A DNA stretch of 64,000 bases, from contig NC_089223.1 of NCBI RefSeq assembly GCF_963924675.1, positions 5,592,881 to 5,656,880 on the forward strand, written 5' to 3'. The notes under the pieces are model-generated. The model ran no database searches and was not told the DNA's origin. It saw only the letters and a program-made list of their open reading frames with translations. Positions 35,683 to 48,900 of the stretch are shown here, piece after piece. How positions within the stretch are numbered: the stretch's first letter is position 1; each line of letters starts with the position of its first letter. This DNA is from Phocoena phocoena (Eukaryota; Chordata; Mammalia; Artiodactyla; Phocoenidae). A program made the position numbers and the translations under genes.

Positions 35683-36580
35683 GGCTCTCCAGAGAGACAG
35701 ACCCAGAAGGGTGTTTACATGTATGCATGCACATACATAGAATCATAAAGAGATTTATTTTAAGGGATGGGCTCACATGATTATGGAGTCTGATAAATTC
35801 AAAATCTGTAGAGTAACCCAGCTGAGAGGCTGAAGACCCCTAAACAGCCAATGTTTCAGTTCAAGTCTGAGATGGTTAATTTAAAGTGTCAACTCCACTG
35901 GGTTAGGGGATGCTTAGATAGCTGGTGGAACATACTTCTGGGTGTGTCTGTGAGGTGTCTCTGGAAGAGATTAGCATTTGAATCAGTCAACTGAGTAAAC
36001 AAGATCGTCTTCGCCAATGTAGGCCAGTAGCATCCCACCTGCTGAGGACTGAATAGAATAAAAAGGAAGAGGAAGGTGAATTCTCCCTCTCTTCTCGAGC
36101 TGGGACCCATATCTTCTCCTGCCTGCAGACACTGGACGCCGGAGCTGATTCTTGGGCCTTCAGCCCCCTGGGTCTTCAGAACTGTGCTTTGGACCACCGT
36201 CTTTCATGGGGCTCCAGCAACATGGGACTTCTCAGCCTCCATAATCATGTGAGCCGATTCCCATAATAAATCTCCTCATATATCTTCATATATCCTATTC
36301 GTTCTGTTCCTCTGGAAAACCCTGACTAATACAAAGTCTGAAGTCCTTCTGCTGGCAGAACTCCCTCTTGCTTGGAGGAAGTCAGTCTTTTGTTCTCGTC
36401 AGGACTTCAACTGACAGAAACAGGCCCATCCACATTAAGGAAGGCAATCTACTTTACTCAAAGTCCACCCACTTAAATGTTAATCTCATCTAAAAACATT
36501 CTCACAGAAACATCCAGAATGATGTTTGACTGTACCATGGCCCAGCCAAGTTGACACGTAAATTAAACCATCATATGGGT
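35683..36580 (-). mobile_element. Old interspersed repeat (family not assigned), interrupted
   Basis: Two outer pieces (35683-35870 and 36342-36580) together read as one repeat in minus orientation: 'ggctctccagagagacagac' at one end and 'ggcccagccaagttgacacg' at the other. This repeat is common in mammals but I cannot assign its class with confidence. Confidence 0.65.
35871..36333 (+). mobile_element. Second copy of the same old repeat, nested inside the first
   Basis: Starts GATGGTTAATTTAAAGTGTC and ends 'ctctggaaaaccctgactaa' in plus orientation, opposite to its host copy. It is flanked by a perfect 8-bp duplication, AAGTCTGA, at 35863-35870 and 36334-36341. The 8-bp size is typical of hAT DNA transposons, which may hint at the family. 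Confidence 0.7.
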
Positions 36581-36584
36581 GACT

Positions 36585-38195
36585 CCTAAGAGATCAGTCT
36601 CCCCGAGCCGTGCTCAGTCTTGGGATCAGGAATGGGATAGAGGGCTCCTGCTTGTTCACCTGCTGAAGGAGCTGCCAGACCAGCCATTGCCTCACTTTAC
36701 CCCGAGATGTCACAGGCGTGAGCCCGGCCCTGACCCACATTGACCCAATGCCAGGTGTTCTGCCTGGAGTACAGGCTGATGGTGGATTGCAGACTGCCAG
36801 CTCAACACAACTTGCAGCCCTAGCTTGAGGATGGCAGCAGTGGTGGCAGCAGGATGATAGGAGAGCAGGAGGGGTAATGAGAGACTGGGGGCAGGACTGA
36901 GAGATCAGGAACCATTTGGAGGAGATAGAAAGGCCATGAGATTCAGGACCCAGGTTCTGAGCCCCTGAAGTGTGCTCAATTATCCTTTTGAAGTTGACTT
37001 ACAAAACACAAACTCAAAGATGAAAATTATTAAGAACTATGTCTTAAGACAGGTATCACAGAGCATGAAAGTCGCAGAGCAGGACCCTTCTGAGTGTGGG
37101 TCCCTGTGTGACTACACTGGCCTCACACCCATGAAGGATGTTCTTGCCCAGATGGAGACAGATGAGCGGATGTCTTAGTGGAGTTTGTGGAATTCTTCTG
37201 ATTACTTTTATTTTCTCAATAAATTAAGGTTTTTGAATTAGAGGCAGAAGGGGGAAGAGATGGTGGTGGTTTCAGGAGAGAGAAGAAATTTCAAAATCAT
37301 TTAGGGAGAGTAGAAGGAGAGAAAATAAACCAGGAGATGTGAATGGATTGCTGGGCAGCTCCAGGGCCCTACTTGAGTTTAAGTCATGAATTTAGAGAGA
37401 GGTCAAGCAGTCCTGAGGTGTGATTCTTTCCAGCAACACTCAGATGTGTGGGTGCAGCAGGGAAGAGTTGGATTTAACTCGTGCTGGAATTTTTCCAAGA
37501 AGCATGATGAAGCATAAAAGGGTAAGGAAGTTGAGCTTGTAGGTGAGGAAGCCGTGAGGGTGTTGGAACACAGAAATAAATAAATAGATAAAAGTTAGCT
37601 GAATAGATAAATAAATGAATAACTTAGTAAACTATTGCTTAGTAAGTTTCAAACATTTTGTGCCTGATAGATTTCTTTCATTATTTCGTTTAATTTTCAA
37701 AACATTATGTGATGTGATATTCACTTATTTTATCCAACAAATTTTTTTTGAGCACTATTCTGTGCCAAACACTTTTCTGTAGCTATGGCTTATCCATAGA
37801 GATGAAGTGTGCACCTACGGAGCAGGAAAATGAAAATAAACATAAACGCATGAACAGGATAATTTCAGGTCGTGGACAGTGCTTTGAAGGCAATAGAATT
37901 GGGTGAGAAAGCGGAGCTTGGCTGAGGTTGGAGAGGATAGTCAATCAAGTAGTGAGAGAGAGTCTTTCTGAGATGATAACTGACTGAAGCAAGGATAAGA
38001 AGGTGCACGCACACCACAAACACATAAAGCTAATATGAGCAGAGGATCAAGAGGTAAGTCTTGCTGTACAAGAGCAGCTGTAAAGCAGTTAAGCAAGTGC
38101 ATTCACAACTGAGTCTCAGTACAGTCTGTGTAAATGGAGCTCCCTAGAGACGAGCAGGGCACAGCCTGCACACCAACACTAGAGCGAGAGCTCAT
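36585..38195. other. Intergenic DNA with an old repeat near 37720-38020
   Basis: The segment 37725-38020 ('gagcactattctgtgccaaac', 'ggtcgtggacagtgctttg') resembles part of a long, common mammalian repeat; 40840-41660 may be another part of the same family. No gene is seen; the 68-codon frame at 36972-37178 has no features. Confidence 0.5.
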
Positions 38196-38199
38196 CTGT

Positions 38200-38720
38200 T
38201 ATAGAACCAAACTTACATCCACCTTCCCACATGCAGTATGGCCAATTTACTGACTCCAGGTTGTGGTGAAGGAAAGTGCAGCATTTATTGCAGGTGCCAA
38301 GCAAGGAGTCCAGGTAGCTAGTGCTTAAAAGGCCCCCAAATCCCTGAAGGTTTTCAGGGAAAGGTTTTAAACACAGGATAAGGAGTGGGGTTGTGGGGTG
38401 TGTGATCAGCTCGTGGAAGCTCTTCTGATTGGTTGGTGGTGAGGTAATCAGGAGTCAACATCATCAACCTTCTGGTTCCAATCAGTCTGGGGTCTACATG
38501 CTTGTGGGCAGCATGCAGTTAACTTCTTCCACTTGCTGGGGGTTTCGGTATCTGCAAAACAGCTCAGAGGACGTGGCTCAGAATATTATCTACAGCCCTT
38601 GAGGAGGAAGTAAAAGTCCTTGACTTTGTTTAATGGCTCAACTATTATTATTTTGTCTTGCTTGACTGTTTTCCTTTCTTTCTGCATTTTCTCACATCTC
38701 TGATTAAGTTTACTCTTTGG
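38200..38720 (-). mobile_element. LTR-like element, minus strand
   Basis: On the minus strand CCTGCAATAAATGC (polyadenylation signal) lies near 38280-38295. CCAAT-like sequence (plus: GATTGGTTGG near 38427) lies upstream. This is the layout of an ERV LTR. Ends are approximate and the family is unassigned. Confidence 0.55.
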
Positions 38721-39550
38721 AACTCAGGGAAGGCCTAGGAGGCTAAAGTTTTTCTACAGACAAGAGGCAGGCAGAGGACACTGGGGGATGGCAGGGTCTG
38801 TCCTGGGAAGACCCCATAGGGTCCTGCTCGGTTACACATCCTCAGCTGACTTCTTTCTTCCAATTGAGAACACATGATTGGTACACATGTCAAAATCACT
38901 ACAAAATATATATAATGACAATGAAATGCTGATTTCCAGTTCTCTAGGAATTTGAGAAAACCCTTAATCAAGTGAGGTTATGATAATCGCGTCTGCTTCT
39001 ATCTAGTACCTATTTTCCTTCTTTTGTCGCTGAGCCCCACTGATCCTTGTGTGTGCTTTCCACATCTCTTCTCTCACACCTGTCTGTGCTTGAGTGCCAT
39101 TTCCTTTTAGAGAAAGCTTACTTAAGTCTCTGCAGAAAATGACTGGTTTATAATCCTGCAATGACACACAGTTCATTTAAAGTACAGTCATTACCTATTG
39201 TATTGTTGGTGAGGCTTCCACTTTCTCCACTATGCTCTGCAAATACCTCTTGCCAGTCTTACAGGTGAGCTGTCTGCAAGCAACTCTGACTGGCTGGTTT
39301 TCTCTCTTCTAGTGCTTTCTACTCTTTGGCCAGATGCCCCAGTGTTCTCTGTTCGTTCTGTGCTGCTGCCATGAGAAGACATTTTATCCTCCCTTCCATT
39401 ATGTCAAAGTTTGGCATAGGAGTAATTTTCTGATTGGGCTTGAATTGAAAAGGAATCTCTACTGGGAAAAACATAATAGTTACAATGTAATACAGTTTAT
39501 ATCCTAAATTATATCTTCTCATGGATTTTTCTGGCTAACCATTGAATGGC
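38721..39550. other. Intergenic DNA, nothing recognised
   Basis: No gene, and no repeat identified with confidence. Confidence 0.55.
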
Positions 39551-39552
39551 CA

Positions 39553-39672
39553 TTTTATCGCAGAATGAACTAAGAATCAAAAGGTCTGGACTCCAGTTCT
39601 ATTGCTGACACTTATTAGCAAGCTACTAAGCACTGTTGACTCTTATATCTTCTCTCTAAATAGGTATGGGTC
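39553..39672 (-). mobile_element. MIR SINE fragment (probable)
   Basis: Reads 'ggtctggactccagttctatt', then 'ctgacacttattagcaagcta', the start of a reversed MIR core. Short and diverged. Confidence 0.55.
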
Positions 39673-40839
39673 TAGCTTAGAGTGTTACTCTGAACTCCAA
39701 AGAGAATGTAGGTGGAAATGATTTGTACATGAGAAAAATGCTTTATAGCCCTAAAGCATTATTGTGCAGATAATTTTTCTGTTTGCTTCCCTATACTACT
39801 TTTCTTTTAAGATTATAATTAAGATAGGTCATAAAAGGGTACAAGTGCAATGATATCTCTACATGAAGATAACATTATGGGTTGTTTAAATATAACAGTG
39901 TCAGATTCCAGGAAAAAGATTTTGTCCTGGGAAACTCACTCTCTGGGAGACAGGGTTAAAGATATTCACAGTAATTGTGAACATGAATCATGAGAAATTG
40001 AACTGCCTTAATGTACTAATGGCTTAAAAGCCTATTAAGTGACCAACACACAGACTTGCACATGGGAAGAACATTATGGCCTTATAAAGTACTGAGGCCA
40101 CATCCTTGAAAAACACAAAACTGGAAGAGATCCTACTGTCCTTTTTTTCCCTATTTATTGGAGGTTCTCTGAACAAATTAATTCTAAAATTAAAAACTAA
40201 AATGAAAAATGGATATGAAGGAAGATATTTAAAGGGTCATGGATATGACAAGAGTTCAAGAAAAATAAAGAAGAAGAGTTGATTTTAGAAGCGAAATGAC
40301 CCCTTTAAGTAAAATGAAACTCAGAACTCCCAACAGCTGGCATTGATTGGAGAATCAGCAGATCCTGAACCAAGGGGCACCAATTATGTCCTCTTGATTT
40401 TTGCCTTCTCTCTTTGGTTCTCTTTGATTCCACTGCCATGAATATGCTGGTTCCCAGAGCTTCCACTTAGCATACAAACATCTTTGCCATGATTCTCAGC
40501 CTAAATCTAAATCTGTGGAGCTTTTGTTTAAACTGACATCCGAGTTAAATTTGGAGTCTCAGAAGTAGCTACTCCCACCATGTTTCACATTCTTGACATC
40601 ACTTGTTACAACCCAAGTACAGACCCCTAATATCTTCCCCAACTCATCTATTATTTCTACTCTGTCTGACAAATCATTTGTTTACATCCTGAGGCTTTTC
40701 ATGGAATACTTCTTTTGCTGTCTAGAAAATTTTCCTTTCCAAGAATACAACTTTCCCTATAATCATCTCAAGTGGAAGCTCTCTCTTCCTCCTCTTAGAG
40801 TCAATACACCAAATATACCCAAGGACCAAAGAATGAATT
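39673..40839. other. Intergenic DNA, nothing recognised
   Basis: AT-rich, no gene. The frame at 40593-40844 has no visible domain. Confidence 0.55.
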
Positions 40840-41660
40840 TTTAGCCTGAGTGATATTAGAAGCCAGAGGGTTTTGGACAGAGAGGTGATATGACCTGTTG
40901 AATATTTGGGAAACACTCTGGATGTTGTAAGGGGGCAAGAGTGAAAGCACATGGAAGTTATGCCAACAATCTAATTGGTTGATAATGGTGTCTTGGACTG
41001 GAATGTTAATGATAGAGGCGATGAAAAGTGGTGAAACACTGAATATTTTTCAAAGTAAAGCTGTCAGTATTTGGTGTTGAATTGGATGAAAATGTGAGAG
41101 GAGTCAAGTATGTCTCCAAGTTTTTATGTGCATGTGTGTGTGCACATGTCTGTGTGAGTTCACGTTTAGCTGGGTGAAAGAGAGTGTCATTTATTGAGAT
41201 GGGGAGGACTGGGGTGGAGGGGGATTATTTGGTAGGAGTGTTGGATAGAAATTCAAAGGTGTCACTTTGGATATTTAACTTTGAAATGCCAACTAGACAT
41301 TCACATAAAAATGTCAAAAAGGCAGCTAAATTTTCAAGTCTGAAATTAAAGGGAGGGTTAGAGCTAAACACATAAATTCAGGACTTTTTTACTCATAGAT
41401 GGTGTAAAGCCATGAGATTGGAGATTATCCAGATAGTGAATAAATACATCTGGAGGGATTAGCAATGTAAGAACTGTACATACACATGGAGAGGGGATGT
41501 GATAAAATGACAAAGGAGACTGAGAAGGAGCTGTTGGTGAAGTAGGAAAACCAAGAGAGAATGGCACTTTGGGGACAAGAGAAAAACTTTCAAGCCAGAG
41601 GAAATAAGTAATGCTGACAGAGCTGTATGAAGATGGAATGATAGATATTTTCAGGAAATA
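40840..41660 (+). repeat. Old mammalian interspersed repeat, family not assigned
   Basis: Recognisable blocks in order: 'gacagagaggtgatatgacc', 'gggggcaagagtgaaagca', 'ggagtcaagtatgtctccaag', 'tttgaaatgccaactagacat', 'ggagactgagaaggagctg'. This is a widely distributed ancient repeat that I cannot place in a class from memory. Confidence 0.6.
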
Positions 41661-41904
41661 TTTTCTTGGATTTGAGGAGTGTTCTGTGCAAACAGCTCGT
41701 TTCTTGCATTTAATTGAGAATCTTTATAGAATCCTGTCATTGAAGAAAGTCACGTTTTCCCAGCTACCAAAGACCCCATGTTAGATGAAAATCTAAGTAT
41801 AAACAATAGTCAGCAACAGTAGCAAAAGTGATAACAACTGGAAATAAAATAAGAAGAGGACAGGACCTGAATGAAAACAATGTAAAAGCTTTACTGAGAA
41901 AGTT

Positions 41905-42352
41905 TATTTTGGGAAGAATAAGACCCCACCCCAAATTGTCTCTGTCCTATTTCTCAAACCCATGAAAAAATGATCTTGCATGGCAAGAGGGACTTTACAG
42001 ATTTGATCATGCCAAGGATCTTGAGAAGGGGAGATTGTTCTGGATTATCCAGGCGGGCCCAGTGCAATCATAGAACCCTTAAGAGAGGAAGCCAGAGGAG
42101 TCAGTCAGAGAAGGAGGTATTATGATGGGAGCAGAGGTCAGAGAGAAATGGGGCCACTTTGCAAGGAATGCAGGCAGCCTCTAGGAGCTGGAAAAAGGTC
42201 AGGACATGGTTTTCCCTCTAGTCTTGCAGAAGGAACACAGCCTTGCCAGTCCATTTTAGACTTATGACCTCAAGAACTGTAAAATAAATTTGTATTGGTT
42301 TAATCCACCATGTCTTTGGTAATGTGTTGCAACAACTATAGAAAAACAATAC
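41905..42352 (+). mobile_element. MLT1-like LTR (ERVL-MaLR)
   Basis: Carries the MLT1 layout: 'agaccccaccccaaattgtc', then 'gagggactttacagatttgat', 'aggcgggcccagtgcaatca', and near the end 'gacctcaagaactgtaaaataa' with a polyadenylation signal. It has decayed. Confidence 0.8.
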
Positions 42353-43461
42353 AGTGTATAGATTTTAAAAGATTTGAACCAATGGGAAGAAACCACTTAT
42401 CATACATACATAGAGATAAATCTGTATAGCCTGGAAAGTTTCTTGAAGGACTCTTAATTGGGAAAGTAAGACTTGGAATAAGCTTAGGGAAGAACATTTT
42501 ACTACATCTTTTATCCTACTGTGCTATTGGAATCTCTTTTTTAAAAATTAACTATACACATGTATTACTTTCTATATTTTTTTTTGGAAAATACACAGAT
42601 CAGGTGAAATTAAGCCAATTCACTTTCAGTCACTGCAGAAGGTGATTTCTCTCACCATGGTCAGATTGCCTCTGTCACTGGGATGGACAAGAAAGCTTGA
42701 GCAAGAAAAATGTGAACAGCTGGTTTGTACTGATGCTCTTAAAGGTAAGCAGTCATGCCTTACACCTTGGCATAGAAATATACAGAACATAGAATCACAG
42801 AGAAAATAAAAGATCTAAGGTTTTCAAGCTTTTGTCAGGTATTCTGCATCCCAAATAATGAGGAATCATCAAATAATAGTGTTCCTTTACACTTAGAAAT
42901 GGTAATGGCTTTGAAGCAAATTTCATATGCCTACCTCTTAGTATTAACTTTATCCTAGGGAAAAAAATAGAAATTGGCGGAAAAAGAGAGAATGGTATAA
43001 AGGTTTATGAATAATAGCTCAGTGGCTATGATAGAATTGGCGTTTTGGTAGAGACCTGCCGTTATTCAGTGTATCGTATTTGCCTGAATGATAAGTCAGT
43101 GATGTGGAAAGAGCATAAATGTGGTTGCTTAGCAAGCAACATGCTTTTGCTTAATGCAAATCACTATGATGTAACTCTTTTTTGTAAACCTTCAACATAT
43201 CCATTTTATTAAAAAATGACACCACTGACCATGATCAAAGCAATAACTGTGTGTACAACTAAAAATAAGAAGATTCAATCAACAAGGCTTTCCTATTTGG
43301 AGACAATAAAATCATTTACAAAACTAATATTTGCTTATTCTGATAGACGGCTGTTTCTTGCTTTTCTCAACCATAAATTATTCTGATTGCTGCACATTCA
43401 CTATTAGGATAAACGTTGCCATCCTTTCTCAGCAGGCTACACATATATGACATATATCCAC
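42353..43461. other. Intergenic DNA, nothing recognised
   Basis: AT-rich DNA up to the ERV boundary. No gene or confident repeat. Confidence 0.55.
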
Positions 43462-43933
43462 TGAAATAAATACATAACTGAAGAGTTGTCAGTTGAGTTT
43501 TATTCAGTGGCTTACTGAGGACTATAGCTCAGGAGACAGCCTCTCAGACAGCTCTGAAAAACTGCTCCCAAGAGGCAGGGAACGTGGTCAGTATATATAA
43601 TATATATATATATATATATGACTTTAGCCAGGGAATACATGCAGTCAAACATATCTCAATAAAAGTTACTGCTAGTCACAAGGAACTGGTATTTCTGTTA
43701 ATGATGTTAGTGCTTTTCTGGGTACAGGAAGGTGCAAGAATCTGGGTTCATTCATTTTTTTTTCCCAAGGTATCTTTAACTTTCTAAGAGGCCAGTTTTT
43801 TTCCAAAGCACAGAGTGTCTTACCCTGGTTTTTGTCCTGAATATTTTTCAGGGTGCACTGGTGGTAAGTGACTGCAATGCCAATGACTTTATCCTTGTAG
43901 AACTGGATGGTGAGCAACATTCTTTGTTTTACA
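43462..43933 (-). repeat. ERV 3' LTR
   Basis: Shares long blocks with 57952-58397: 'agtgcttttct(g/a)', 'gaatctgggttcatt', 'aaaagttactgctagtca', 'ctgctcccaagagg'. Its TTTATT at 43498-43503 gives AATAAA on the minus strand. A (TA)n expansion at 43592-43619 is specific to this copy. Confidence 0.88.
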
Positions 43934-44557
43934 ATTTCCCCCTTTGGTCACAAATTTGACAGAAGTTTGGGAGGCACTTCATGACCATTTTCTCCCATGG
44001 TGCTAGCAAGGCTCATTCCTACATCAGGGGAGGATTTCATTGATTGGCCACTCAACGTGCTATTACTAGACATGGCCATGTTAATGGTAGCATAAAAATC
44101 TCTGGACCACCTGTCTTACTAGTTTGTTGTGGTCCAGGAGAAGATTCTCCCTTGTTGCTTCTTCCCATATCTAGAGTTAAACTATTACAACCATTTTAAT
44201 CTTATACAGAACTAGATATTTCATCAACTGTTTCAAGCTGCTTGGTCATTATTTTTGTCATAGGCTCAGTTACATATTGGGCAATGCATGGAACAACAAT
44301 CTTGCAGAATAAGGAGAATACAAGTAATAAAGGTAGTAGCATTAATAAAGTCATAAGTAAGAATTTAAGCCAAGACTTCCATTAGGTGCAACCCAGTATA
44401 TCCTTGGTCATTTGACCCAGCCTGTTCCATGTTAATCCCTATCTTTAAGTGTAATGATATATTTCCCTTGTTCATAAGGCATCCAGTCTAATTTCCTGTG
44501 TTATTAGACTCATTATCCTTGGTATGATTTAACTGTACCCAACATAAGGGGGCCTTT
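43934..44557 (-). pseudogene. Degraded ERV 3' internal region (env-like end) with polypurine tract
   Basis: After the polypurine tract, the minus strand at about 44190-44400 encodes a hydrophobic stretch of roughly 20-25 residues followed by a short polar tail and a stop. This is the layout of the transmembrane end of a retroviral Env. The other side of the same region lies beyond the L1, at 52031-52370. Stops and frameshifts interrupt it. Env identity is inferred from position and hydrophobicity only. Confidence 0.5.
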
Positions 44558-44929
44558 TTTTTCTTTTACATATTTATTGGAGTATAATTGCTTTACAATG
44601 GTGTGTTAGTTTCTGCTTTTTAACAAAGTGAATCACTTATACATATACATATGTTCCCATATCTCCTCGCTCTTGCATCTCCCTCCCTCCCACCCTCCCT
44701 ATCCCACCCCTCCAGGCGCTCACAAAGCACCAAGCTGATCTCCCTGTGCTATGCGGCTGCTTCCCACTAGCTATCTACATTACGTATGGTAGTGTATATA
44801 TGTCCATGCCTCTCTCTCGCTTTGTCACAGATTACACTTCCCCCTCCCCATATCCTCAAGTCCATTCTCTAGTAGGTCTGTGTCTTTATTCCTGTCTTAC
44901 CCCTAGTTTCTTCATGACATTTTCCCCCC

Positions 44930-47900
44930 TTAAATTCCATATATATGTGTTAGCATATGATATTTGTCTTTCTCTTTCTGACTTACTTCACTCTGTATGA
45001 CAGACTCTAGGTCTATCCACCTCATTACAAATAGCTCAATTTTGTTTCTTTTTATGGCTGAGTAATATTCCATTGTATATATGTGCCACATCTTCTTTAT
45101 CCATTCATTCGATGATGGACACTTAGGTTGTTTCCATCTCCAAGCTATTGTAAATAGAGCTGCAATGAACATTTTGGTACATGACTCTTTTTGAATTATG
45201 TTTTCTCAGGGTATACGCCCAGTAGTGGGATTGCTGGGTCATATGGTAGTTCTATTTGTAGTTTTTTAAGGAACCTCCATACTGTTCTCCACAGTGGCTG
45301 CATCAATTTACATTCCCACCAACAGTGCAAGAGGGTTCCCTTTTCTCCACACCCTCTCCAGCATTTATTGTTTCTAGATTTTTTGATGATGGCCATTCTG
45401 ACTGATGTGAGATGATATCTCATTGTAGTTTTGATTTGCATTTCTCTAATGATTAGTGATGTTGAGCATTCTTTCATGTGTTTGTTGGCAGTCTGCATAT
45501 CTTCTTTGGAGAAACGTCTATTTAGGTCTTCTGCCCATTTTTGGACTGGGTTGTTTGATTTTTTGTTATTGAGCTGCATGAGCTGCTTATAAATTTTGGA
45601 GATTAATCCTGTGTCAGTTGCTTCATTTGCAAATATTTTCTCCCATTCTGAGGTTTGTCTTTCGGTCTTGTTTATGGTTTCCTTTGCTATGCAAAAGCTT
45701 TGAAGTTTCATTAGGTCCCATTTGTTTATTTTTGTTTTTATTTCCATTTCTCTAGGAGGTGGGTCAAAAAGGATCTTGCTGTGATTTATGTCATAGAGTG
45801 TTCTGCCTATGTTTTCCTCTAAGAGTTTGATAGTTTCTGGCCTTACATTTAGGTCTTTAATCCATTTTGACCTTATTTTTGTGTATGGTGTTAGGGAGTG
45901 ATCTAATCTCATACTTTTACACGTACCTGTCCAGTTTTCCCAGCACCACTTATTGAAGAGGCTGTCCTTTCTCCACTGTACATTCCTGCCTCCTTTATCA
46001 AAGATAAGGTGACCATATGTGTGTGGGTTTATCTCTGGGATTTCTATCCTGTTCCATTGATCTATCTTTCTGTTTTTGTGCCAGTACCATACTGTCTTGA
46101 TTACTGTAGCCTTGTAGTATAGTCTGAAATCAGGGAGCCTGATTCCTCCAGCTCCGTTTTTCATTCTCAAGATTGCTTTGGCTATTTGGGGTCTTTTGTG
46201 TTTCCATACAAATTGTGAAATTTTTTGTTCTAATTCTGTGAAGACTGCCATTGATAGTTTGATAGGGATTGCATTGAATCTGTAGATTGCTTTGGGTAGT
46301 AGAGTCGTTTTCACTATGTTGATTCTTCCAATCCAAGAACACGGTATATCTCTCCATCTATTTGTATCATCTTTAACTTCTTTCATCAGTGTCTTATAAT
46401 TTTCTGCATACAGGTCTTTTGTCTCCTTAGGTAGGTTTATTCCTAGGTATTTTATTCTTTTTGTTGCAAAGATAAATGGGAGTGTTTTCTTGATTTCACT
46501 TTCAGATTTTTCATCATTAGTGTATAGGAATGCCAGAGATTTCTGGGCATTAATTTTGTATCCTGCAACTTTACCAAATTCATTGATTAGCTCTAGTAGT
46601 TTTCTGGTAGCATCTTTAGGATTCTCTATGTATAGTATCATGTCATCTGCAAACAGTGACAGCTTTACTTCTTCTTTTCCGATTTGGATTCATTTTCTTT
46701 TCTTCTCTGATTGATGTGGCTAAAACTTCCAAAACTACGTTGAATAAGAGTGGTAAGAGTGGGCAACCTTGTCTTGTTCCTGATCTTTGTGGAAATGCTT
46801 TCAGTTTTTCACCATCGAGGACAATGTTGGCTGTGGGTTTGTCATATATGGCCTTTATTATGTTGAGGAAAGTTCCCACTATGCCTACTTTCTGCAGGGT
46901 TTTTATCATAAATGGGTGTTGAATTTTGTCAAAAGCTTTCTCTGCATCTATTGAGATGATCATATGGTTTTTCTCCTTCAATTTGTTAATATGGTGTATC
47001 ACGTTGATTGATTTTTGCGTATATTGAAGAATCCTTGCATTCCTGGAATAAACCCCACTTGGTCATGGTGTATGATCCATTTAATGTGCTGTTGGATTCT
47101 GTTGCTAGTATTTTGTTGAGGATTTTTGCATCTATGTTCATCAGTGATATTGGTCTTTAGTTTTCTTTCTTTGTGACATCCTTGTCTGGTTTTGGTATCA
47201 GGGTGATGGTGGCCTCATAGAATGAGTTTGGGAGTGTTCCTTCCTCTGCTATATTTTGGAAGACTTTGAGAAGGGTAGGGGTTAGCGTTTCTCTAAATGT
47301 CTGATAGAATTCGTCTGTGAAGCCATCTGGTCCTGGGCTTTTGTTTGTTGGAAAATTTTTTATTTTTTTATTTTTTTTTTTTGTGGTACGTGGGCCTCTC
47401 ACTGTCGTGGCCTCTCCCATTGCAGAGCACAGGCTCCGGATGCGCAGGCTCAGCGGCCATGGCTCACAGGCGCAGCTGCTCCGCGGCATGTGGGATCTTC
47501 CTGGACCGGGGCACGAACCCGTGTCCCCTGGATCGGCAGGCGGACTCTCAACCACTGGGCCACCAGGGAAGCCCATGTTGGAAAATTTTTAATCACAGTT
47601 TCAATTTCAGTGCTTGTGATTGGTCTGTTCATATTTTCTATTTCCTCCTGATTCAGTCTTGGCAGGTTGTGCATTTCTAAGAAATTGTCCATTTCTTCCA
47701 GGTTGTCCATTTTATTGGTATAGAGTTGCTTGTAGTAATTTCTAATGATCTTTTGTATTTCTGCAGTGTCATTTGTTACTTCTCCTTTTCCATTTCTAAT
47801 TCTATTGATTTGAGTCTTCTCCCTTTTTTTCTTGATAAGTCTGGCTAATGGTTTATCTATTTTGTTTATCTTCTCAAAGAACCAGCTTTTAGTTTTATTG

Positions 47901-48900
47901 ATCTTTGCTATCGTTTCCTTCATTTCTTTTTCATTTATTTCTGATCTCATCTTTATGATTTCTTTCCTTCTGCTAACTTTGGGGATTTTTTGTTCTTCTT
48001 TCTCTAATTGCTTTAGGTGCAAGCTTAGGTTGTTTATTCGAGATGTTTCCTGTTTCGTAAAGTAGGATTATATTGCTATAAACTTCCCTTTTAGAACTGC
48101 TTTTGCTGCATCCCATAGATTTTGGGTCATCGTATCTCCATAGTCATTTGTTTCTAGGTATTTTTTTATTTCCTCTTTGATTTCTTCAGTGATCACTTAG
48201 TTATTAAGTAGTGTGTTGTTTAGCCTCCATGTGTTGGTATTTTTTACAGATCTTTTCCTGTAATTGATATCTAGTCTCATAGCGTTGTGGTCAGAAAAGG
48301 TACTTGATACAATTTCATTTATATTAAATTTACCAAGGCTTGATTTGTGACCCAAGATATGATCTATCCTGGAGAATGTTCCATGAGCACTTGAGAAAAA
48401 TGTGTATTCTGTTGGTTTTGGATGGAATGTCCTATAATTATCAATTAAGTCCTTCTTGTTTAATGTATCATTTAAAGCTTGTGTTTCCTTATTTATTTTC
48501 ATTTTGGATGATCTGTCCATTGGTGAAAGTGAGGTGTTAAACTCCCCTACTATGAATGTGTTACTGTCGAATTCCCCTTTTATGGCTGTTAGTATTTGCC
48601 TTATGTATTGAGGTGCTCCTATGTTGGAGGCATAAATATTTACAATTGTTATATCTTCTTCTTGGATCGATCCCTTGATCATTATGTAGTGTCCTTCTTT
48701 GTCTCTTCTAATAGTCTTTATTTTAAAGTCTATTTTGTCTGATATGATAATTGCTACTCCAGCTTTCTTTTGGTTTCCATTTGCATGAAACATCTTTTTC
48801 CATCCCCTTACTTTCAGTCTGTATGTGTCTCTAGGTTTGAAGTGGGTCTCTTGTAGACAGCAAATATATGGGTCTTGTTTTAGTATCTATTCAGCCAATC
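44930..48900 (-). pseudogene. L1 ORF2 (endonuclease-RT), broken but mostly readable
   Basis: In order on the minus strand: endonuclease (48793-48197, with the catalytic motif appearing as SDHNAM and an N-terminal block NQKKAGVAIIISDK); linker (48022-47576); the SINE; RT start (47350-47160) and IDAEKAFDK motif (47002-46643); RT, thumb and C-terminal region in a 481-codon open frame (46641-45196) containing the zinc-knuckle-like C-x3-C-x7-H-x4-C ([18 protein letters not shown]); and the last segment (45172-44930) ending YHMLTHIYGI. The F-A-D-D catalytic motif falls exactly at a frameshift near 46642. Normal ORF2p is about 1,275 residues; at least four disruptions plus the SINE prevent expression. 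Confidence 0.9.
47361..47575 (-). mobile_element. CHR-type SINE inserted in L1 ORF2
   Basis: Poly(T) at the left, CCAGGGAAGCCC at the right. Perfect 15-bp target-site duplication TGTTGGAAAATTTTT at 47346-47360 and 47576-47590. It disrupts the RT region of the host L1 and must be younger than it. Confidence 0.95.
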
